This document shows positions 8,160 through 14,369 of a stretch of 43,165 nt of DNA, one piece after another (position 1 is the stretch's first letter; each line of letters starts with the position of its first letter). Below the pieces are notes generated by a model. The model was not told where the DNA came from and did not search any database. It saw nothing but the letters and a program-made list of their open reading frames with translations. The stretch is from Flavobacteriales bacterium (GTDB taxonomy: Bacteria > Bacteroidota > Bacteroidia > Flavobacteriales > CAJXXR01): NCBI GenBank assembly GCA_025210805.1, contig JAOAQX010000025.1:1-43165 (forward strand), read 5' to 3'. The position numbers were made by a program, and so were the translations under genes.

Positions 8160-9112
8160 AACAATACAAGCTAAAGCTCACCATAATATTAACTCTTATT
8201 TATCTGATAGGATTTGCTCAGTCTCAAGGGGAAATCAATAAACCTAAATTCCTCATTATGCCAGGGGGAAGTGGAAAGAATTTATTGGAAGAAATGAAAA
8301 AGCCTATTAATAAAATCTTATACTCTACTCTCTCAGAATTTTTCATTAGCAACTATCAAATAACACCTGAAAGTTATGCAACCAACACTCAAGAATTCAA
8401 TAAAAACAATCTTACCAGATCCACTGACGATGTTCTTAATATAGAATACACGGATAGAAATAATAATTTGAGTGAATTAATTCTCAATAATTCTCGAGCG
8501 GATTTTTATATTAAGTACGAAGTAATGGAGATTAGAAGCTCTAATCGGATAAAAGTTCATTTATCACTTACTGGAATATCAATAAGAGGTAGAAGTGAAA
8601 TAGCTTCAGTTTCTACAAGCGAATATGATGCTGCAGAACAGTTTTATTCACCAGGAATTGAGATTAGTCTAGCTAAATATCAATTAGAAGAACTAATTGA
8701 AAAAAACGATCGGTCATTTGTAGAGCAACTATTTCATTATTTTGACACAGAGCAGAAAGAAGGAACTCCAATACCTGTTAGTGTACATTTTACCAAAGAT
8801 GCGGAATATAATGGATATTCAACTGTAGATGATGAAGGAAATACAATTACTGATATTTTGGATGAATTCTTCGAGGTAGTTGCCAAAAAAGGAATTTATT
8901 CAGATCCTTCCACTTCTTCAAGAGCAATTCTTTTTAGCAATGTAAATCTTCCCCTCCGTAAACCAAATGGAATGCCTTTTAAGAGAAGTAGAGATTTTAT
9001 TAGACCACTTAGAAAGATGCTAAACAAAAAACTGAAATGCGGAGGTTGTGTCACCGTCAAAACAGAAAACAATTCTCAAATTGGAATTATAATCAGCAAA
9101 TCGAAAAATTAG
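8156..9112 (+). CDS. Exported protein, third gene of CsgG-like operon (DUF6175-like?)
   Basis: 318 residues with an N-terminal signal peptide (LKLTIILTLIYLIGFAQS). The mature part begins KPKFLIMPGGSGKN, a P-x-hydrophobic strand typical of proteins that partner CsgG-type genes, then SRADFYIKYEVMEI, a charged helical stretch and a C-terminal half with PIPVSVHF and EFFEVVAKKGIYSDP. A CGGC motif sits near residue 296. From memory it resembles the DUF6175 group of Bacteroidetes envelope proteins; this needs a profile search. It overlaps the lipoprotein gene by 4 bp and the following gene begins 1 bp after its stop, so all belong to one transcript. Confidence 0.7.
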   Translation: MKQYKLKLTIILTLIYLIGFAQSQGEINKPKFLIMPGGSGKNLLEEMKKPINKILYSTLSEFFISNYQITPESYATNTQEFNKNNLTRSTDDVLNIEYTDRNNNLSELILNNSRADFYIKYEVMEIRSSNRIKVHLSLTGISIRGRSEIASVSTSEYDAAEQFYSPGIEISLAKYQLEELIEKNDRSFVEQLFHYFDTEQKEGTPIPVSVHFTKDAEYNGYSTVDDEGNTITDILDEFFEVVAKKGIYSDPSTSSRAILFSNVNLPLRKPNGMPFKRSRDFIRPLRKMLNKKLKCGGCVTVKTENNSQIGIIISKSKN

Positions 9113-9113
9113 T

Positions 9114-10214
9114 ATGAAAACTATTCTTGCTTATCTATTATTAATTTTTTTCGTTTCAGAGATTTCCGTAGCACAGCAATCTTTTCATGTATATATTGAG
9201 GAGGGAGAAACGAAAATTGATGAAACCTCCAAAATGAAACTTAAAGGAAAAATTCAAAATTATTTTTTTAATAACGGGATTCTTACTTCGGGTACTGAAA
9301 ATATGTTTATCGCGTACTGCAATCTAGAGGTATATGATGAAAAAAATGTTGACATTGGATTAGAAACTATCAATATGTTTGAAGGAATGGTTCAATTAAC
9401 ATTAACCAATATCAAGGACCAAATAATATTTGGAAGTAAATCATTTAATTTCAAGCACACAAGCAGTTCTAGAAAAAGAAGTATTTCGCAAGGAATAAAC
9501 AGCCTAAAATTGGATCGTGAGGACGAGGGATTTTTAGACATGGTTCTTTCAAATATTCACACTTACTACAATAAAAACTGCGACAATATTATTGATCAAG
9601 CTTTTACGCATAAAAATGTTCGAGAATATGAAAAAGCTCTATCTATAGCAAAGTCTATCCCATTTGAATCGAATTGCTCTTATCAACGTAATGTATTAAT
9701 AGAAGAGATTGAAAGAGAGTATAGATTAAGTTGTAACGATAAGTATGATTTTGCACAATCCTTATTCTATCAGAAAAAGTACTTTCCTGCACTCAGCGTT
9801 TTATCAACAATAAACAATCGTACAGCCTGTACGTATAAAAAGAATGTCTTGAGGGACCAAATACACAGAAAAATAGAAAGTGAAGATCTTAAAAAATGGA
9901 ATCTAAAGGTCTTACAGATTTTGGAAAAGTCATACCTAAAGAAATTAGAATTAAAATACTCTAAAGAAGTAGCTTTAGCTAAACTTGAAAACAATAAAAG
10001 AGCAATGGACCTAGAATTTAAAGCATATTTGATTGATTCCTATATTGATTTAGAAGAAAACAAAAAAGAAATGTTGAGAGATGAGTACAACTACATTTTA
10101 TCCTCTCAAAAAATAGATGCGATGAAATCGATTTTAATGGAAAAGAACAAAAAAGTGAGTCATCAATTTCACGTTACAAAAAACTATCATGTATTTAAAA
10201 CCGTTCAATTTTAA
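9114..10214 (+). CDS. Exported TPR-like protein with coiled-coil tail, fourth gene of operon
   Basis: 366 residues. It has a signal peptide (ILAYLLLIFFVSEISVAQQ). Residues ~20-150 form a mixed domain that includes FNNGILTSGTENMF. Two related ~40-residue helical units follow, one around KALSIAKSIPFESNCSYQRN and one around ALSVLSTINNRTACTYKKN; each holds one Cys-(S/T)-Tyr and ends in a charged helix, as in degenerate TPRs. From about residue 255 the sequence is Lys/Glu-rich and probably coiled coil (KKLELKYSKEVALAKLEN). No catalytic motif seen. It is the last gene of the operon; a hairpin (10292-10312) and repeat D with its terminator follow. A periplasmic adaptor role is plausible but not shown. 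Confidence 0.7.
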   Translation: MKTILAYLLLIFFVSEISVAQQSFHVYIEEGETKIDETSKMKLKGKIQNYFFNNGILTSGTENMFIAYCNLEVYDEKNVDIGLETINMFEGMVQLTLTNIKDQIIFGSKSFNFKHTSSSRKRSISQGINSLKLDREDEGFLDMVLSNIHTYYNKNCDNIIDQAFTHKNVREYEKALSIAKSIPFESNCSYQRNVLIEEIEREYRLSCNDKYDFAQSLFYQKKYFPALSVLSTINNRTACTYKKNVLRDQIHRKIESEDLKKWNLKVLQILEKSYLKKLELKYSKEVALAKLENNKRAMDLEFKAYLIDSYIDLEENKKEMLRDEYNYILSSQKIDAMKSILMEKNKKVSHQFHVTKNYHVFKTVQF

Positions 10215-10291
10215 AATGTGATAAATCGAGTACCTCATAAAATGTGTAAGTTATCAAAGTAAGAGTGGAACATGTTTAACTCTGGCTTTTG

Positions 10292-10312
10292 GTTTGCCCA
10301 GCATGGGTAAAC
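10292..10312 (+). other. Small hairpin after the CsgG-like operon
   Basis: GTTTGCCCA (10292-10300) pairs with TGGGTAAAC (10304-10312) apart from one G-T wobble, leaving a 3-nt loop. It lies directly before repeat copy D. There is no T-run, so it is not a terminator by itself; it may be the outer edge of the repeat. Confidence 0.45.
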
Positions 10313-10524
10313 TCCCAACTCCCTCCCACCAACGAAAGCACTCAGCCTTGCCACTGCCAATTTTTAATTGGTAGCCATATTGAGAATAAAAAACCACAAA
10401 ACACTCAATGATAGGTCATTGAGTGTTTTGTTTTTCTTGTAAAATAGGTTGATTTGGCTTGGTTATCCGTGTGTCCACACCTTGTCCCGAGCAGCGGGAA
10501 ATTAGAAATTGGCGGTAGCGGGGG
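10313..10524 (+). repeat. Interspersed repeat copy D (most complete)
   Basis: The left block contains CTCCCACCAACGAAAGCACT, CCTTGCCACTGCC and the CCAATT-TTT-AATTGG palindrome (10357-10371). A terminator hairpin follows (10396-10431), then the right arm with GTAAAATAGGTTGATTTGG, and the end AAATTGGCGGTAGCGGGG (10506-10523). That end is an imperfect reverse complement of the left CCTTGCCACTGCCAATTT. It ends within 2 bp of the stop codon of the PIN-domain gene. It accounts for the whole gap 10215-10525 apart from the hairpin and ~75 unremarkable bases at 10215-10291. Confidence 0.8.
10396..10436. terminator. Bidirectional intrinsic terminator inside repeat D
   Basis: A perfect 15-bp stem (10396-10410 with 10417-10431, ACAAAACACTCAATG / CATTGAGTGTTTTGT) with a 6-nt loop. 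T-rich on plus (TTTTGTTTTTC) and on minus (after GTGGTTTTTTATTC), so it can end both the CsgG-like operon and the convergent PIN gene. Confidence 0.8.
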
Positions 10525-10525
10525 G

Positions 10526-12568
10526 TTATTCTAATTCTTTTAGTTCATCTGGTATTTTTAATTCAGATTTATAGCTTTTTATATTTCCGTAGTTCCAATA
10601 TTTATCTTTAATCAAATAAAGGACAATTGCCATAAATGCAAATGATAAAATTGATAATAAATTACCAATAATAAAGTCAGATTGCCAACTTTCAAATCTC
10701 AAAATTGCATTATCTATATTCCAGTCAGACATATAAAGGAGGTATGTTCCAATACCAATAAAGATAGCCAAACTAATAAAAAATAAAAACCAACTCTTAT
10801 TTCTCCATTTGCTAACTTGTTCTTTTATCCAAGCTTCTCTTTTGATTCGTCTTATTTCATTTTTCTCTTTTATTAAGTCACTTTTTAATTGTTTAGTTTC
10901 TATTTTTTTTTGATTAATAATTACATCAATGTCTTTGCTTTTCTCGTCATATTCTTTTTTGCTTTTTTCAAGACTATCAGTTTTAATGGATAAATTATTG
11001 AATATCTTTTCTAAATTTTTTATTCTAGTATCCTCAATCTCTTTTTGTTTTTTAGCTTCATCTTCTAATCGTTTAATGAACTCTTCTTTATTCTGTTCAG
11101 CCAGTAAATTTAGAGACTCAATGTCTTTAAGCTGTTTATTAGTTATTCGTGTTGCTACTCGAACAATATCTTCATCACTTATTTTCTCTTCAGCATATTT
11201 GTGAATATTATCATCTAATTCCCTTAGTATTTTTGCTTTAGGAAGGTTTTGGCTAAGTGTAAGAGCAATTGTAGAAGTCAATCCAATTTCAGCTAAATCT
11301 TCTCCATTTATTGAATTAGTTATCTGTGGATTACTAAGCCAGAGAATGTTTAACAAATCATCTGCTTTAATCGTTTCTGGCTGAAATCTTTCTCTTAAAT
11401 GATAGTTGTCACCATGAATAGTTGCAGTATTATTTACAAACCAAGCTTTTACTTTATCAAAGTCACGAATACGCTTGTTTTTTCTTTCTTTTCTTACATA
11501 TAGAACAGCCATTGCATCGTGTAAAGCAGCTATTTTCGTTGACCTGTAGTTAAGTAATTTTTTATAATCATCAGTAAATTTAGCTTCGTTCTTAAGTTTA
11601 TCAGTATATGGGATTGTTAAAACCCCAAATTCTTTTAATGAGTCTTCAATATTATCAGCTATTCTTTCGAGATCAGTTTTAGACAAATTCCTTCTTTCAC
11701 AAGCGTTGTAAACATCTTCTGTATTTACTTTTTTTTGAAGAAAAGATTTGTCAAAAAATTCTGCCTTTTTTTCAAGTAAATTAGTTGTTTCATTTATAGT
11801 ATCTATAAGTACGTTTACTTTATATCCTTGTTGTTTTGCTATTTTTAATAAAGTTCGACAAGTATGTGTTGATTCAGGTGTGTTTAAGTCAAGTAAGCCT
11901 ACAATAAAATTCGTATCTAACAAAAGTTTTACTTCGCTTTTAGTCTTATCGGGTGTATATTCGATATAACCTGAAATAATTGAACCTAAATAAATGTTTT
12001 TAATTTTTTCATATACTTGAGGAATACGCTTAAAAAACTCAATAAACTGAGCTTCTGCATTATAATCTTCTCCATTGTGATATTGATTATGAGAAATGTA
12101 TTTAGAAAGATTGAATTTGTTTTTTTCTATGAATTTAAAAATGGATTCACTATTCTTAATATCGAGTTCAGATGTTTTACAAAAATCTTCAAACAGGTTT
12201 TCTAGTTCTTCAATATCTCTTTCTTGTTCTTCTAAAATTATATCAAATTCGTCGAAAGTATATTCATTTATGCTGAAAGATAAATCTTTATGTAATACAA
12301 ATCTTGTTACTTCATCATCGTTAACTTCTAAGCAAATTGCATTTAAAATTTTCTTTAGAGCTGGGACAGGGAAATCTAGTCCGTATAATTCGTCTGCAAT
12401 TGTTTTTATTTCAAGGATGCTTTCTCCTTTATGTATTCCTTTTGAATTCATATAAGACAATGCTCTTTTTACTAATGGTATAAATATATCAATTGGACCT
12501 TTGGCTAGAGTTCCTGTATTTCTAATATGTGCTAAAAGACTATATGTAGTTGCTCTTTCTTTATTCAT
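10526..12568 (-). CDS. PIN-domain protein with coiled coil and two C-terminal membrane helices
   Basis: 680 residues. Residues 1-200 are a helical N-terminal domain (starting NKERATTYSLLAHIRNTGT). A PIN-like nuclease core spans about 213-390: LLLDTNFIVGLLD with Asp218 and Asn220, INETTN with Glu260, ALHDAMAVLYV with Asp351 and KAWFVNNTATI. The last carries Asn where many PIN domains have a fourth acid, so the metal site is probably complete but slightly variant. Residues ~490-580 are a long coiled coil, and two membrane helices follow (593-613 and 632-653) with a short cytoplasmic tail. PIN domains are metal-dependent RNases in toxins and RNA processing. No antitoxin lies beside it. A membrane-tethered RNase, perhaps in stress or phage response, is inference. 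Confidence 0.8.
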   Translation of the reverse strand: MNKERATTYSLLAHIRNTGTLAKGPIDIFIPLVKRALSYMNSKGIHKGESILEIKTIADELYGLDFPVPALKKILNAICLEVNDDEVTRFVLHKDLSFSINEYTFDEFDIILEEQERDIEELENLFEDFCKTSELDIKNSESIFKFIEKNKFNLSKYISHNQYHNGEDYNAEAQFIEFFKRIPQVYEKIKNIYLGSIISGYIEYTPDKTKSEVKLLLDTNFIVGLLDLNTPESTHTCRTLLKIAKQQGYKVNVLIDTINETTNLLEKKAEFFDKSFLQKKVNTEDVYNACERRNLSKTDLERIADNIEDSLKEFGVLTIPYTDKLKNEAKFTDDYKKLLNYRSTKIAALHDAMAVLYVRKERKNKRIRDFDKVKAWFVNNTATIHGDNYHLRERFQPETIKADDLLNILWLSNPQITNSINGEDLAEIGLTSTIALTLSQNLPKAKILRELDDNIHKYAEEKISDEDIVRVATRITNKQLKDIESLNLLAEQNKEEFIKRLEDEAKKQKEIEDTRIKNLEKIFNNLSIKTDSLEKSKKEYDEKSKDIDVIINQKKIETKQLKSDLIKEKNEIRRIKREAWIKEQVSKWRNKSWFLFFISLAIFIGIGTYLLYMSDWNIDNAILRFESWQSDFIIGNLLSILSFAFMAIVLYLIKDKYWNYGNIKSYKSELKIPDELKELE

Positions 12569-12877
12569 TAATTTCTATTTGATTTCTGGTTTTGCCTTGT
12601 AGTCAACAACCACATAAACACACCCTCACATAACAAAGGCGCATTCATAAGTCATTATACGTTTATACTTCCTTCATCATAATCAAAAACACAAAAAGCC
12701 CAGAAAATACAAGTTTTGTAGGTGAATTTAGCAGTCTATTTATATTTTTGAATATCATAAGGCTAAGGTACAAAAAAACAAGGTTATGAATAAGAAATAA
12801 ACAAATAATTACACGTATAATACTCGACAATTGCCTTTAGTTTTTGTTGGATTTTTGATTCCCTGTACCATATTATT
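12569..12877. other. Intergenic stretch with no confident feature
   Basis: This is the upstream region of the PIN gene. A minus-strand frame from a TTG at 12830 to 12663 would give about 55 mostly hydrophobic residues (containing an ATG at 12758), but there is no supporting motif. TATTTTTG at 12743-12750 fits TAnnTTTG on plus and could serve the RNA candidate at 12878; no partner -33 box is evident. Confidence 0.3.
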
Positions 12878-13060
12878 AGCCCCGATAGAGGCGGTATCCT
12901 TTTGTTTTTTCCTTAGGAAAAACAAAAGATTATTCCATTGAAATAAAAATTTTTGACAGGAATAATGCCGATACATTGTGAAAACTCACTTATGAATGAA
13001 GTGAAGTAAGTGCGTATTGAACAAGTAATCGGTATTTAGCCGAAAGCGGGTTTCCGCTCC
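12878..13060 (+). ncRNA. Structured RNA candidate, enlarged Flavo-1-like
   Basis: It begins AGCCCCGATAGAGGCGGTATCC, the conserved opening I associate with the flavobacterial Flavo-1 RNA motif, and closes with GAAAGCGGGTTTCCGCTCC. In between are nested pairings: a long hairpin 12899-12912 with 12916-12928 (CTTTTG... / ...CAAAAG), ATTATTCC 12929-12936 with GGAATAAT 12959-12966, GCCGAT 12967-12972 with ATCGGT 13028-13033 enclosing CACTTA 12987-12992 with TAAGTG 13007-13012, and AGCGG 13045-13049 with CCGCT 13054-13058. The region between the first hairpin and the 3' block is about 110 nt longer than I recall for the motif. A terminator follows at 13077. Family assignment is from memory. Confidence 0.55.
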
Positions 13061-13076
13061 AAAAAAAAGAAAACAA

Positions 13077-13111
13077 AAAAACCAGAACTATAAAGTATAG
13101 CTCTGGTTTTT
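13077..13111 (-). terminator. Terminator between the RNA candidate and sucB
   Basis: A 16-bp stem with one mismatch (13077-13092 with 13096-13111, core CCAGA / TCTGG) and a 3-nt loop. The long A-run on its left side gives a U-tract for the minus-strand sucAB transcript; the T5 on its right would also serve the plus-strand RNA. Confidence 0.75.
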
Positions 13112-13136
13112 GGTATGATGATAAAATGGGTATTGG

Positions 13137-14345
13137 TTAGAGTCCCAAATTAGCTTTTAGGTTTTCTTCTCCACCTAGGAGGATTTCTACTGGGTTTTCT
13201 AGGGCTTCTTTTACTGCTACTAGGAAACCTACAGATTCTTTTCCGTCTATGATTCTGTGATCGTAGCTAAGGGCTACATACATGATAGGGCGGATAACAA
13301 TTTCTCCGTTTTGTACCACTGGGCGTTCTACGATATTGTGCATCCCTAAGATGGCAGATTGTGGTGGATTGATGATCGGTGTAGATAGCATAGATCCGAA
13401 TACTCCACCGTTTGTGATGGTGAAAGTTCCTCCGGTCATATCGCTAAGCTCTATTTTTCCGTCACGGGCTTTTATTGCCAATCTTTTTACTTCAGATTCT
13501 ACTCCGGCAAAGTCCAGTTCTTCGGCATTTCTGATTACGGGAACCATCAATCCTTTTGGTGAACTTACGGCGATAGAGATATCACAGAACTCGAAACTTA
13601 CCATTTCTTTTCCGTCTATCATAGAGTTTACGGCTGGGTACATTTCCAATGCGCGTGTTACGGCTTTGGTGAAGAATGACATAAATCCTAGACCTACTCC
13701 GTGCTTGGTTTTGAATTCTTCTTTATATACCTTTCTTAGGTCCATGATGGGTTTCATGTCCACTTCGTTGAAAGTAGTAAGCATGGCTGTTTCCGATTTT
13801 ACGGCTACCAATCTCTCGGCTACTTTTCTTCTTAGTGAAGACATTTTTTTGCGTTTCTGACCTCTGTTTCCTGGTCCGTCTCCCATGGCTACTTTTGCAT
13901 CTTCTACGTCGGCTTTGGTGATTCTTCCGTCTTTTCCTGTTCCGATGATGTCATTGGCGTTGAGGTTTTTCTCTGCCATGAGTTTTTTGGCTGCAGGGGA
14001 AGGGGTTCCTGTGGCGTAGTTTTGCTTTTGGGCTAGGGGTTCTGGGTTCGGTTTTGCAGTAGTATCTTCTTTTTTATCTTCTTTAGGTGCTGAAGGAGCT
14101 TCTCCAGCGGCACTTGTATCTATGGTACAAATAACAGATCCTACGGCTACTTCTTCTCCGTCTTCGGCAAGGATTTTTATTTTTCCTGCTTCTTCGGCAT
14201 TTACGGTCAGGGTAGCTTTATCCGAATCAATTTCGCATAATTCTTGGTCTTTTTCAACCACATCGCCATCTGACACAAGCCAGTTTGCGATTTCTACTTC
14301 GGTGATGGATTCACCTGGACTTGGTACATTTATTTCTACGATCAT
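13137..14345 (-). CDS. sucB: 2-oxoglutarate dehydrogenase E2 (dihydrolipoyl succinyltransferase)
   Basis: 402 residues, normal length. The lipoyl domain (1-76) carries Lys43 in EIDSDKAT. An Ala/Pro/Lys linker follows, then the peripheral subunit-binding domain (about 113-149, [13 protein letters not shown] to GRITKADVE). The acyltransferase domain (about 165-402) ends in the catalytic motif [11 protein letters not shown] with His363 and Asp367. It transfers the succinyl group from lipoamide to CoA in the cytoplasmic TCA-cycle complex. It lies 24 bp behind sucA on the same strand, so E1 and E2 are co-transcribed; the E3 gene (lpd) is not in the window. The succinyl (not acetyl) assignment rests on pairing with sucA. 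Confidence 0.97.
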   Translation of the reverse strand: MIVEINVPSPGESITEVEIANWLVSDGDVVEKDQELCEIDSDKATLTVNAEEAGKIKILAEDGEEVAVGSVICTIDTSAAGEAPSAPKEDKKEDTTAKPNPEPLAQKQNYATGTPSPAAKKLMAEKNLNANDIIGTGKDGRITKADVEDAKVAMGDGPGNRGQKRKKMSSLRRKVAERLVAVKSETAMLTTFNEVDMKPIMDLRKVYKEEFKTKHGVGLGFMSFFTKAVTRALEMYPAVNSMIDGKEMVSFEFCDISIAVSSPKGLMVPVIRNAEELDFAGVESEVKRLAIKARDGKIELSDMTGGTFTITNGGVFGSMLSTPIINPPQSAILGMHNIVERPVVQNGEIVIRPIMYVALSYDHRIIDGKESVGFLVAVKEALENPVEILLGGEENLKANLGL

Positions 14346-14369
14346 AGCTCTCGTAATTTATGGCTTTTG

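Noticed and set aside
12663-12830. Small hydrophobic frame on minus upstream of the PIN gene
   Set aside because: It has a TTG start, no conserved motif, and AT-rich DNA readily gives hydrophobic translations.
13282-13860. Plus-strand open frame of 192 codons
   Set aside because: It is antisense to the acyltransferase domain of sucB, whose motifs fix the coding strand.
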